From the NCBI GenBank assembly GCA_031308135.1, contig JAHLJT010000631.1, forward strand, positions 177,817,446 to 177,881,445: a stretch of DNA of 64,000 nucleotides, written 5' to 3'. This stretch comes from Acheta domesticus (Eukaryota > Arthropoda > Insecta > Orthoptera > Gryllidae). The position numbers were made by a program, and so were the translations under genes. Below, piece by piece: positions 49,526 through 61,053 of this stretch. The notes beneath the pieces are model-generated. The model had not been told where the DNA came from and did not search any database. It saw nothing but the letters and a program-made list of their open reading frames with translations. Each line of letters starts with the position of its first letter. Position 1 is the first letter of the stretch.

Positions 49526-49527
49526 TG
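49490..49527. repeat. Trinucleotide microsatellite at a splice acceptor
   Basis: ATA/AAT triplets (ATT on the sense strand) form most of the pyrimidine-rich tract immediately upstream of the exon at 49329-49468. Confidence 0.85.
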
Positions 49528-49544
49528 ATGTTGAAAATACGATC

Positions 49545-49740
49545 CAGATAGCGGAGATTGCTAAGTAAGTAATGCAGTGGTGATCTTGGAAGGAAGGAAG
49601 GATCGCAGGTTTGAGTCCCGCCTCCGGCATGAGTGTGTTTTTGTTTGTACGTGTGTGTCGTCCTTTCACCCCTCATTATCATCATTTAATCTTCCCTATC
49701 CCCCGGGGTAACAACCCTGGGGGATAAAAATCGGATCCGG
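49545..49740 (+). mobile_element. tRNA-like SINE candidate
   Basis: gcaggtttgagtcccgcctc resembles a tRNA B box, preceded by tagcggagattgctaagt as a possible A box. A T/G-rich body and an inverted ccccggggtaacaaccctggggg motif follow. Intronic. Confidence 0.45.
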
Positions 49741-50152
49741 CTAAATTCTGATCCCTTGAACAATTACAAGCACCTATCATCGAGATAATGTTAATGAGGC
49801 CCAGTAAGTGCAGGATGCATGCATGCGTGGTCCAAGTTGGCCTATTCGTGGGCAAATAATATTGAAAAATGTCTGTTTAGATATACGCACATACTTTGCT
49901 TGAGATTTTAGAGGCGGTAGTAAGAAGCGTTATATTCTAAATCATTCTATAATGTTATAAGAAATATTGAGAAATGAACTGTTACGAATGGAGTTCTTGT
50001 ACCTCAACATGATAAAGTCCTCAGTAGGCCTTTCTGGAAACCTCCAAGCTTCACTAGCAGGAGGTAAGTGAAAATATTCTAGGAATATTTCACTAAGCGT
50101 TATTCAAAGTTCCTTTTTAGACAACCTAATTTTCTACTTCTATTATGTTTAT

Positions 50153-50762
50153 TGTGACGTACTGGAGTGAATGAACACAGACACTGCGTTTAAGATAAAT
50201 ATATTTACATTTATTTACAAAGACCTTAACAATTAAATAAATTTACAAATATTGAATAACCCCTGCAACCTTTTTTCCCCCTTGGCCGCGAAAACTTCGC
50301 GACCGTCCCTAGGCCCTACAGCCCAGTGCCACTGCTCGAAAGCAGGTAACAACGCGTGATGCGATGCTATCGGACGTAAAGTCCCCGGTAGCCAATGTAC
50401 CTACATGGCCTCGCGCCAAACCGGTCTCCGTCCCGGAAACCACGTGCTGGAGTGCACTGCAGATCCCATCCAGCCTTTCGGCTAACAACAAGCTCTACGA
50501 ATCTCTCTGAATCTCCGCGAGCGCAGAAAGCGCCCCCCCGGCGTCATGCTGTCGGCGTCCCCAGGCTCGATCGCTAGTCAATTCCAGGGATCCTGCACAA
50601 TCGTTCTAGACTCGCCAATATCCTTTCTCAATAGTTTGCGTGGGGTGTTTCTTGGAGCACACACATTCTGGCGTCTATTTTCAGCTCAGGTGCGCCCTTT
50701 CACTACAGCTTCGGGCTTAGGCATGCCGCCCGCTTGAAAACGTTGCCACGATGCACGCCACA
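50153..50762. mobile_element. Solo LTR with 4-bp target duplication
   Basis: A 610-bp, GC-richer block begins TGTGACGTACTGG and ends CACGCCACA, with TTAT directly on both sides (50149-50152 and 50763-50766). TG...CA ends with a 4-bp duplication fit a solo LTR of a Ty3/gypsy-type element left by recombination. No internal coding region is present. Confidence 0.65.
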
Positions 50763-50769
50763 TTATTGT

Positions 50770-52960
50770 GAAGTCACGATAATGCGGTTTGAGATCTGTA
50801 CGTCTAAAGGGATTTGTAAAGAGACTCAAGAAATCATTTTCCCTCTACCCATAGTATTGCCGAATTATAGCGACTATCAGATTTGACAACGAAATTAGAT
50901 ATCTAAGAGCCAAAACGGCAATTAAGAAGCCCAGGAGACGACATGAATTTACTAAAATATGACTGCGTCGAAAACAAAGCAGGGATGTGCGCATGAGCTA
51001 ATTTAGTACTATTTTACTGTGTTTACTCAAATGGCTTAGGAGTTTAAAGACAAATGGTTGTGGAGAGCCACCATTACTCCACAACGTGCCGGGAGCGTTA
51101 CCGAAGGCAAGCGGCTTGCATCGGCAAGCGTAACATCCCGGCGGCGCAACTTCTAAAAAGTGCTGCTGCATGCAAGCGAGGGCCGATGTATACAGGGAGA
51201 GCAGAAGAGACGAGAGAGATAGCAGTGGTAGTAGCAGTAGGAGACAGGCGAATCAGAGGCTCACTTGAGAACGGAGGAGTGACCTGCACCAATTCACCAG
51301 AAGCCCTCATCAATGATGACTCGCTCGCAGAAATCTGCCGCTGCCGCTGCTGTCATCCCCGCTGCGCGTGGTCCACGGAGTGATGGGGTAAGAGACCGCC
51401 ATGTCTGAGCTCGACTCCCTATGCATTTCCTTTATCTAATCTATCGTTCCTCCCCTTCTCTCTTCGTTTAATTGTAATAAATGATGCTTCAATCTGAATA
51501 AGACTTCTTCTTGAAGAAAACTGCCCTCCATTGCGCCATCCCACTAAACCCTTCACGTAAACCACAGTACTCTAAAATGGCGCTCAGGAATACGCTGAAG
51601 TCAGTCAGCTCCGAGTGTGGTACGTCACATGGTAAACATTTTGTATTTTTTCCACTAATTGTAAAAATCCTTCTTGCTACTTCACCAAATCCTTCAATAA
51701 CATCCCCATCTCCCCATTCCCCATCTCGATCAGGTTTTTGTCCAGTTTCCCTGATCCATAGAGCAAATGCTGAGATTGGCCCCTTGTTTTGCTTCTGGAC
51801 GTAAATGTAGCTTCACTGTGCGCACGTTTTGTTGAGCACTCCTTTTGCTTGTAGTTCATTTACAGTTGAAATTGATTTTCTATAACTCGGGAAAAAACAT
51901 TTTTCAAATATCTTTATTTTTCTAATATAATTATTTTCTAAATTAATTTTTTCGTTTTCGTTTTTTTTTGTTTTTTTTTTTAATAAACTTCTGGCCCTCA
52001 AGAAAATGTGCGCAGATAAATTTCTTTCCCCACACGTCATATACAGTTTTTACTGTTTTTTTGACTAAATAAATAAATAAATAAATAAATAAACAGCCAA
52101 TCCATAACAGCCCACCACGATAAGCCACATGATTGGGCAAGTGTATCAAACTTACCGCTTTTCGTAAATTTTAATTTCAAGTTGGGTGGAATAATTAATA
52201 TTTCGAGTTGGGTAGAAGTGTGTTTCATCTAGTTTCTGGCCCCACTCCTTTCATAATTAAACAAGATTTTAGTTGCAAGTTTTCACCAAATTTATTTATT
52301 TTTTAAAGATATTTACTTTTTAAAGTACCTAAGGCGGATCTTTGATAAGGCGAAAACGTGCCTATGCCAGAAATGTATCAGAACGAACTATTTTCCTTCG
52401 CAAATTACACTGGTAAATCGGAAACCTGCCTAAAGCGGAAACGAAAGGGTATTTCTACTACGACGGCTTTAAAAATTCTGAATAAAACGGAAAACAAATA
52501 TTGTTTCAAAAATAAGCATAACTTGTAAGTGTAGTGGCATCGTACTGAAGAAGATTACACTTAGTGTTGAGTTTCTGTATGTCATTTTCTTTGTCTCTTC
52601 CGTGACGTCTTTGATTCTTTGAAATGTAGTTTTTTTGTCAGATAATGTACTCATACAATCTATTCCAACTTTGAACAACTGCGTTTTCTGAATTAACACC
52701 TTTTATAGCAAATCTGATTAAGCTTAAACCTGTTCAAGACGGAAGAAAATGTTGGACCCAAACGATTCCGGTTTAGACAGGTTTTGCTGTAGTAGAAAAC
52801 ATGCAGATACCGCTGTGGCCTATCTTGTTATTGCTACAAGCCCTTCAATTTAACATCTGAAGTAGAAAGCATTTTTGCTTATCATCTAGGATTGTACAGT
52901 GTTGGGTAACAATTTTAGAGACTTTGCGATTATCATTTGAAGGAACCTCGACGAAGGGCG
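50770..52960. other. Intron of the Side-family gene, no gene seen
   Basis: A GC-richer stretch at 51054-51390 carries a 109-codon open frame on the plus strand without recognisable domains; it may be repeat-derived. ATAA tetranucleotides occur at 52070-52092. The rest is AT-rich. Confidence 0.4.
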
Positions 52961-52974
52961 AGGGAGGCACGTAC

Positions 52975-53475
52975 CGTTGGCGTGCGGCACGACGTCCGGG
53001 TTGTCCTGCGCGTCGTCGTGCATCTGCAGCAGCGGGTTGTGCGCGTGCGCGAGCACCGTGCTGCCGGCCAGCGGCCCCTCGGCGCGCGCCACCATGGTGC
53101 TGCCGGCGGCGGGCCCCGCCCCCGCCGCCTGGGCGTCGTCGCCGCCCCTGGGCCCCTGGGCGCCCGCGCCCGCGCCCGCCTTGGCCAGCGCCAGCGCCTT
53201 GGCCGCCAGCGCCGCCTCCTTGAGCGCGCGCTCGCTGCCGGGCGACGAGCCCGCGTCCCCCGAGCGCGCGTCCTCGTCGTCGTAGTCGGCGCCGCAGCAC
53301 GCGCACGCGGCGCACGGCACGGCCACGCCCCGCGCGCGCAGCGCCGCCGCGCCGCCCGCCGCCGCCCCCGCCAGCGCCAGCGCGCACCCCGCGCCCGCCA
53401 GCGCCCACAGCAGCGGCGGCAGCGCCTCGCGCGGCCACAGCGCCGCCGCGCCCAGCCCGCCGCCCGCGCCGGGCC
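52975..53475 (-). CDS. side: Side-family receptor, transmembrane exon
   Basis: The acceptor GTGTGGCAG precedes 53475 and the donor AACG|GTACGTGC follows 52975 (501 nt, one base in hand on each side, matching neighbours). The exon encodes ALWPREALPPLLWALAG followed by a hydrophobic Ala/Gly/Leu stretch, which is the single transmembrane segment. A Cys-rich juxtamembrane motif (CAACACC), acidic YDDEDARS, Ala-rich low complexity, and the family-typical end AQDNPDVVPHAN follow. GC content is extreme, so all six frames are open and the antisense frames are not genes. The long alanine-rich part is unusual compared with the conserved ends. Confidence 0.8.
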
Positions 53476-53479
53476 CTGC

Positions 53480-54560
53480 CACACGCGCAGCGCCCAAGGA
53501 ACCCTTTAGTGCATAGTGTAACTCAGCTGCAACATAATGTTTTTCTAAAATCCCTAGATATAGACAGTAGCGCAAACTCCGCCATTTAATATTCTCCCAC
53601 CTGACAACCCCGTCAGGCACCTAACCATAACTGAAGGGAAATTAAAATAATTGGTGACATTACGAAGATTTTCAGGAATATTAATATTGGTTTACGGTCG
53701 ATTCATGGTTCTCTACATACACAATACTAGATAGTTTCAATTTTCCTGACCACTGGACATAAAATGGCGGGATCGGTGGAATGATGGAATGCGCTACTCT
53801 CTGTATCTAGGGACTATGTTTTTCAGGTCATAAACGCATTCCAACTATTTAATTACGAACTATTTCATATTACATGCGATGTACACAATTCGTTCATGTC
53901 ACCCCATGCATTGTTAGGCGATAAAGGAGATAAGATAACTGGAGTTGAAGAGATAGATATTGGCGTCGTGAATCGAAACTTCACACTCAAAATACAAAAC
54001 CAAAACAAAAACTACACACTCTGTTATATAACATTTTGCATATACAGAATTAAATTTTGTGTTTTTTAAGTAATATTTACTTCCGATTTTTTAAATATTT
54101 TCCCCTAATTAAGATAAATAAATGTAGTGAAATATATTTATTGCAATTAAAAATAAAAACAAATAATGCAGTAAAGGGGTTGGAGTTGCTTGCCAATAAC
54201 TACTCACGCAAACATAATTACGACAGAAACTTTTGCAATAATGTGGCATACTATTCATTGCACACTATTCTTTACTTCAGCAGTTTTCTATAATGAATAT
54301 ACTCTATTTTACACAGTGTGACCATTTTGAAAATATGCTGGTCGCACGTGGATTTGGCCTCAGAGAACGAGCTCGTGGATGCCGGGGAAATGGAGACGGC
54401 GGTCGGAAGGAACGCCGAAGAGGGTAGGTGGCGTCTTGCTGCTGGAAATTTTAAATTGTACTCACGATATAGTAGATGCTGGCACTGCTCACTGCGGCCC
54501 TAGAACATTCTTGACACCTAAATAAGTTCTGGTTCACTCAGTAAAGGATGTCCTGTGGTA
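53480..54560. other. Intron of the Side-family gene, no further gene seen
   Basis: AT-rich. A short GC-richer piece near 54350-54430 has splice-like edges on the plus strand but no recognisable protein. Confidence 0.4.
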
Positions 54561-54585
54561 TTGCGGAGATCTGGTCCTCTCGTGG

Positions 54586-55700
54586 CTTCTTTACACGGCG
54601 CACATTAAGGCCATGTCTTTGTCCACTCACCTGCCGCAGCTGTTCTCCTTCGCTTGTGGGCGTCGGCGCGCAGTGTAAGAGTCTCCGTTCCCCTTCGTGC
54701 ACTCAACCGCTGCAGCTGATCTCCTTGCACATGGGTGCCGATACAGTAAAGCCGTATCTTTGCCTATTATTTTTGCACACATCCACCGCAGCTGTTCTCC
54801 TTCTTGTGGGTGCCGGCGCGCAGTGTGAGATTCTCCTTGCCCCTTAGTGCACTCAGCCACTGCAATTGTTCTGCGCGGCTCCTGCGCGCCGGCGCAGTAA
54901 GGTGTGTATTAATAGAGCACTCATCCACCGCAGCTGTTCTCCGCGGGTCCTGAGTGCCGGCGTGCAGTGTGAAGGTGTACTTTCCCCTTAGTGCACTTGC
55001 CAGTTGCAGTTGTTCCCCTTAAATGACCATCTCTTCCTTTCATTAGTGCACTCACCCGCCGCAGCTGTTCTCCGTGACTTCTTTACACGGCGCACATTAA
55101 GGCCATGTCTTTGTCCACTCACCTGCCGCAGCTGTTCTCCTTCGCTTGTGGGCGTCGGCGCGCAGTGTAAGAGTCTCCGTTCCCCTTCGTGCACTCAACC
55201 GCTGCAGCTGATCTCCTTGCACATGGGTGCCGATACAGTAAAGCCGTATCTTTGCCTATTATTTTTGCACACATCCACCGCAGCTGTTCTCCTTCTTGTG
55301 GGTGCCGGCGCGCAGTGTGAGATTCTCCTTGCCCCTTAGTGCACTCAGCCACTGCAATTGTTCTGCGCGGCTCCTGCGCGCCGGCGCAGTAAGGTGTGTA
55401 TTAATAGAGCACTCATCCACCGCAGCTGTTCTCCGCGGGTCCTGAGTGCCGGCGTGCAGTGTGAAGGTGTACTTTCCCCTTAGTGCACTTGCCAGTTGCA
55501 GTTGTTCCCCTTAAATGACCATCTCTTCCTTTCATTAGTGCACTCACCCGCCGCAGCTGTTCTCCGTGACTTCTGGGTGTCGGCGCGCAAAGTGACAGTA
55601 TCCTTGTCTTTTACAGCATTTACCTGCCGCAGCTGTCCTCCTTAGCTCCCGGTCGCCGGCCGAAGTAAGGCCATGCATTGTCTTTTGTTAGTGCACTCAC
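54586..55700. repeat. Tandem array derived from an exon end and its splice donor
   Basis: About 15 degenerate units averaging 71 bp, each related to the 3' end of the adjacent exon (55701 upward): ccgcagctgttctcc, a cggcgcgcagtg-like core and gtgcactcac. A 492-bp block of these units is duplicated exactly in tandem (54586-55077 and 55078-55569). Several units keep the donor word GTGAGTG on the minus strand. Confidence 0.9.
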
Positions 55701-56336
55701 CCGCCGCAGCTGTCCTCCGTGGCTCCTGTGCGCCGGCGCGCAGCGTGGAGGCGCGCAGGCTGACCGTGTCCTCGCTGCGCCCCTTGCCGTTGCTGGCGTA
55801 CAGCTGCAGCAGGTAGGCGGCGCCCGGCTCCAGCCCCGCCACCGTGAACTCGGGCGCCGAGCGCGCCGTGACGTTGGCGACGAGGCGCCTGCCTGCAGCG
55901 CCTGCAGTGTCTGCGTGCGCGAACACCTCGAGCGTGAAGCGCTGCGGCAGGCCGCCGTCGAAGCCGCGCGCGCACGCCACCTGCAGCGCGCTCCAGGTGC
56001 GGTTGCGCAGCGCGCAGCCGCGGGGCGCTTCGGGCCGGCCGGCGGGCACCACGTGGAAGACGCACGGCTGCGCCTGGGCGCCCAGCGCGTTGCGGCCCCA
56101 GCACAGCAGGGTGCCGTAGTCGCGCTCGGCGCGCGGCGTGTAGGCGGCGAGGGAGCGGCCGCCGCCCGGCGCCGACGCCACGGCCGTCACCTCGCGCGGC
56201 GCCACGGCGGAGCTGTTGAAGGACCAGCGGAAGAGCGCGGCGGGCGGGTTGGCGTCCACCTCGCACGACACCTGCAGCGTCTCCAGCCGCGCCGCGCCGT
56301 ACACGCGCTGCTGGTGCGGGCGGCACACCGGCGCGT
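55701..56336 (-). CDS. side: Side-family receptor, Ig plus FN3 exon
   Basis: The acceptor TTGTTGCAG precedes 56336; the donor GCGG|GTGAGTGC follows 55701 (636 nt). With the preceding exon it reads YAPVCRPHQQRVYGAARLE, CEVDANPPAALFRWSFNSS and YGTLLCWGRNALG, a complete Ig domain with its two cysteines and core Trp. FN3-like sequence follows: PRGCALRNRTWSALQVACA, GFDGGLPQRFTLEVF and LQLYASNGKGRSED. The order and wording (APVC, FDGGLPQ, SNxxGRS) are diagnostic of the Sidestep family, cell-surface ligands of Beaten-path proteins in axon guidance and synaptic partner choice (family knowledge). N-glycosylation sequons such as NSS and NRT fit an extracellular location. Confidence 0.88.
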
Positions 56337-56339
56337 CTG

Positions 56340-57360
56340 CAACAATATTCGTCATATGGAGCAATATTCGAACCGCGTATATTGTGGCTATCGCAGTAGG
56401 ATTTGATAAAATGGAAAGTCTGCACTAAACACCTCCGCATTATATACTACGTGCCTCTTATAGAAGAATGAACTAGTTATATGTTACGTCATAAATTAGC
56501 TGAACGTCCGTCCTCGCTGTTGAAAATTTCTATACATTTTCGTACCTTTCGGTTGTAAGAAAATAAACTTTGAATAAATTAAATGGAAGTAAACGAATAA
56601 ATAATGATGATAATAATAATAATAATAAAATTATAATAATGATGACCATAGTAAACGAGCAGAAGAAAATAAAATAGTAGTCCATTATTTGGAATCAAGT
56701 ATAAATTAATTTAATTTACTTTTTAGATAAAATAATAAGTTAATTGCAACATGTGTACCAGAAGTACAGAAAGTAAAAGATTAAAAAATACATTTACATT
56801 TTTTTCATTTCTGTGCTTTAGAGTAACTCTAAAAGTGATTTGAAATTGCTCTGAAATTTTACGTTTTAAGAGCCGCTTTCCATTTTACTGCAGTGCGACT
56901 CCAAAACATCGTTTGAAAGTAAGAAAAAGCTTTTCATAGATTCAAGCACAAAACCACATATGTTACCCACGCTCAATATACTTTTCCGTGCCACATACTG
57001 CATTTAAACGAGCTATGAAAATTAGAAAAAGTAATACTACCACAATTTATGAGAAGTTTATTATCGCGTCTGTTTTTGAAGGAAACCGTGTTTCACCGCA
57101 AATTGCGAAATTCCCTCGCATGGAGAAGACGCCACAAAAACCCCTTATTAAAGGACTGGTGTTGGTACGAGGTTTTGTTGCGTGTTGTACATTGCTTCGC
57201 TATTTTCTGCTGCAGGGTGTTTAATATCAAACAAGATTTGCATTTTAAAAAATGTAATTCAAGCGTCAACTAAAATCAATATGTAGGAAAGATGAGATGC
57301 AAATATCGTTTTGGCAGTAAATAAAACTAGTGGTGATACAACAGCACATAATTTCTCACA
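56340..57360. other. Intron of the Side-family gene, no further gene seen
   Basis: AT-rich with a short AAT-type tract near 56600-56640. No other recognisable structure. Confidence 0.5.
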
Positions 57361-57369
57361 TTTTCCCCC

Positions 57370-58115
57370 AAATTCAGAGACTCACGAAAATAAGACCTGC
57401 ACCAATTTTAAGCACTTCATGGTATATCTGTGCAAAAAAACTTAAGGAAAAAATTTGAAAACTTTTTAAGATTTTTAAAAAAATTGCATTAAATAAAAGT
57501 AGAATCTACGCCAATCATTTTTTCAAAAAAGTCTACATGCCTTAAAAATGTTATGTAACTTCCGAAAATACAGAGTTCGCCGGAAATGTAACCAAGACCA
57601 TTCTCTTACCAGCCTTTGACGAGAAAATTTAAAGATAAGATTGAGCAGATTTTTGAGAAAATAATTGTTTAAAAATTATATTTTTGAAGAATTCCAAATA
57701 TTATTATTTCAATATATCTCTTTGGAAAATAGATTTCATTAAGGGAAAAACTCCATTATTAATATTGTACTTGTAGGAAGATGCCGAAAAAATACGAACT
57801 TTTGGAAGTAGCGAAAAATCGAGTAGTTCAACAAAAAAGTGACCCGTGCCATTTTTAAGCGTTCCGAGGAATGAGTTTAATCAACAAATTTGGACCTAGT
57901 TTTGAGAATTTTTTGAAAATGTTGAGACTTCATGTAAATTATCCGCAAAAATCCAAAATTCCATTTGACACATGAGATCATTCACATCGATTGGGGAATA
58001 TCAATTTTGGAGAAATCGTCTGAACTGGTTGAGACGCTAGAGTTGACTACAGACGAACGGTCAGACAAATGTTTTGCCGTCGTTTGATTTTTCGAATCAA
58101 GGACCTACAGTACAT
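57370..58115 (-). repeat. Relic of element family 3 in opposite orientation
   Basis: Reverse-complementing the segment gives cgtctgtagtc, ttctccaaaattgatattcc and ttacatgaagtctcaacatt, in the same order as copies A-C. The ends are lost. Confidence 0.5.
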
Positions 58116-58119
58116 GAAT

Positions 58120-60880
58120 TTTAACTACTCAACATGATGGACGAAGTAATTAATTACATTGTCAGAAATCTTTGCATTACTTTAATGAAAAGTACATTAA
58201 AGTAATTATCATGAACGCACATGAAATTTAATGTACACATGCATATTAGGATGCAAGAGTTAAAGCTTTATGGTAATTTCTGGAAGGAATGTATGAATAA
58301 ACTTTATGGACTGGTGATTATGAATATACGATGGGAATGATGAGGCCAGAAATTTAATGTGCAAATATATTTAACTCTTTTTAACGTACAAGGTTACATA
58401 TTTATACATCAATTTAAATGACATTTCTGAGTGTGTACAAATAGGAATAAGATTTACATAATTTTTAGTTAGAGTGACCAGCAGTACATTTTGCTGTCGC
58501 AAACTCACCGATTTCCGACGCACAAACACAATACTTTATCTTCTTACGAAGTTGGACCAGAAAGTAAAAATTGAATACACATTTGCCTTTGCCAGAAAAT
58601 GTAGGGATAGACAGATATAACAATTTCGTAATTGAGGATTTTATTCCGACTTATTTGTACATGATCTATCTTGTATCAGCCAATTATGATCGCTGAGATA
58701 CTGCTTTAATATTTGTTTGTAAGTGCACTAATATGCAAATATTTCTTCATCTGTTATTTACTCCTCGCAACATATTCTAGTAAAAAAGAAGAATTCAGTT
58801 TGATATGAAAACACATTTTCTTGTAAGCTAATAAAAACATTGTTAATGACATAAACATTTTTTCTCAACACTATTTTTGTTGATACGTAATATCCGTGAG
58901 AAATAATATAGGAAATATGATGATATAGAAAACAGCGTTTGTTCATATCAATTTAGTTTACACGCTGTCGTGTTTGCGTGGCACGTATTACCAGACTCGC
59001 GAAGGTGTCCCGTGCCTCCCAACCGATTTGGACAATTTTTTATCGCCCTCCCTAGTTGGAGCGTTTTACGGCGGCGAGGTCAGCGGCGTTGATGGTCTTC
59101 GGGTAAAAACAGAAATCGTGCCGTGCATGAGCGAGTGGATTGCTCCAGACTACGTATCCCCTCCCAGAGGTTTCCACTCGGGTTTCTCAATTACGCGGGC
59201 GTGCTGGAGACTCCGCTGCGCGTATGCTGCAGGCGCGCTAATTCAGGAGACCGAGTGGAGAAAAAATGGGACTTCCAAATTATTAAATAGTGTATCGATC
59301 ATTTGATTTTCTTTCTCTATCAAGTGGAAACATGGTGGTGTTTTTTGTTTTGATTTAATATTTTCTGATGTGATTTAATTATTCACAGGGATCGAGAATT
59401 ACTTTTAATTCGTGAAATTTGAAACTAATAACTGTATTTACTGTCTGAAAATGTAGTTTTTTACAAAAGTCTGTAGAATGTTATGTTTTTTTAATGTTTA
59501 ATGCTTGTATTATAGGTCAGTTCCATCAAATATATTTTTTTATTTAACTTTGCACAAATGCACCGACCAGTAAATGATAAACCAGTATAAAATGATGATA
59601 ATACTTTGGTAACATTTATTATAAGCAGCAATTATAATGAATTGTAAGAATTTGAAGTACAAAAGTTAGTATTGCATCATTTATAATGAATGAAACAATT
59701 CCTTCACAATTAATATCAAGATATATCTCATTCTGAGTATATCTAAAAGAATGTGGATGTAAATAATTAATTGAACATGCTTCAAATTCTTCCTGGAGGC
59801 CTGCATATTACCTACTCAGTCTACCGAAACAGACGTCTACCTCACCGGATTTCTACAATCTTATTCAGGAGAATTTCATATATCTTCCTCGTTCCTTTAT
59901 TCAGAACAGCGTCTAGACCTTTCCGCTGAAATGAATGCGAGTTGCGTGGAAAGACATCCAAAGGAACAAAGAAAGGTTTTCTAAACGGTCTAAAAGCAAG
60001 CACCAAGAAAACTCGCAAAAGTACATCGCAATCGTCTTGAATGAATGAATAAATAACATAGCAAATTACTCGACAAAGCAATAAGAACGAAAGTAATTGT
60101 TTCTTCATTTCTGCATCTTGTAAGATAAAATGCAGAACATATTTAATAATAAAAAATACTCATTCGTTTGAAATTACGTTATTAAAATTTGACGCAGATA
60201 ACTCTAGAACAATCATCTTGTATTTGAACAAACTCATGTGCAATCATCTTGTATTTGAAATAATGTAGTCGGAAATCAGATAATAATGAAGTTTCAATTC
60301 ATAAATATTTATTCTTAGATTGTGTCATACATCGTTGGTTACGAACAAAGATATGATTTTACTCGTATATGGAATTTATATTCACATTAAGGTAAACAAA
60401 ACTGAGAAGTGTTTATTTAGACTCCAACGGTCTTTTGCTATTTTTATTAGTTTTGCCCTCTGTTTTCTTGGTTCATTAAGGAATAAAAACCTGAATGAAC
60501 TATAAGAATGAAGTTTAAAGAAGTCAGTCTGACTATTTGTTGTTATATATATCATATCAAAATATCATATTAAAATCTAGAATTTTATTTTTACTTATAA
60601 AATTTTCTACATCTGAATTTTTTCATATAGTCTCATTAAAAAGGATGTGTTATCCTGTAATTTCAGATTTAAATATCCAAACAATTGCTCTCAAGAGAAT
60701 ATTTATGCAGAACTTTACTGTAGAAATAATACAAAAGTACTATTTCAAATACACATTGTACGTTCCTTTAAGATTAGGGATAATTGTTTTTTGACGCATT
60801 TATAACGCGTTGTTTCTTAACTAAGTTCCTGTATTTCGACAGGAAAATGAAAACTGTAAAACAGCTTTATCTTGACGAAA
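58120..60880. other. Intron of the Side-family gene, no further gene seen
   Basis: AT-rich apart from a GC-richer patch at 58960-59270 with a 110-codon plus-strand frame of no recognisable family, possibly repeat-derived. Confidence 0.4.
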
Positions 60881-60894
60881 AAAGTACAACTTAC

Positions 60895-61053
60895 ACTTAA
60901 CGTTGAGATGAAATGGTTCGCTCTCGCCCTCGCCCTCCGCATGCTAGCAATGCACGCGTATAGTCCAGATGAGTGGTTGCGCACCGACTGCAGCACCAGC
61001 GTCTGGTTGCTCAGGATGACGCCCGCGCTCGCGTTGCTGTGCATCGGCCGCCC
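60895..61053 (-). CDS. side: Side-family receptor, second half of an Ig domain (1-nt deletion)
   Basis: After the acceptor GTTGCGCAG the frame reads GRPMHSNASAGVILSNQT, LVLQSVRNHSSGLYACIAS, then slips. One base further on, AEGEGESEPFHLNVK resumes, which is the usual end of this Ig domain in Side proteins (YxCxAxN-A-EG). The exon is 159 nt, but flanking phases (0 in, 1 out) demand 160, so one base is missing near 60942. The donor is AAGT|GTAAGT. The 5' 51 bases of this exon are part of a tandem array that continues upstream. Confidence 0.85.

Noticed and set aside
51054..51383. 109-codon plus-strand open frame
   Set aside because: No domain, signal or splice context; GC-richer patch probably repeat-derived.
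52845..53509. Five other long frames over the transmembrane exon
   Set aside because: The very high GC content removes stops in all frames; only one frame carries the transmembrane segment and family-typical NPDVVPHAN with matching splice phases.
54318..54503. Plus-strand exon-like stretch ending in GTAGGT
   Set aside because: Short, no recognisable protein and inside the Side-family intron; splice-like words are common by chance.
58974..59306. 110-codon plus-strand open frame
   Set aside because: No recognisable family and no gene context on that strand.
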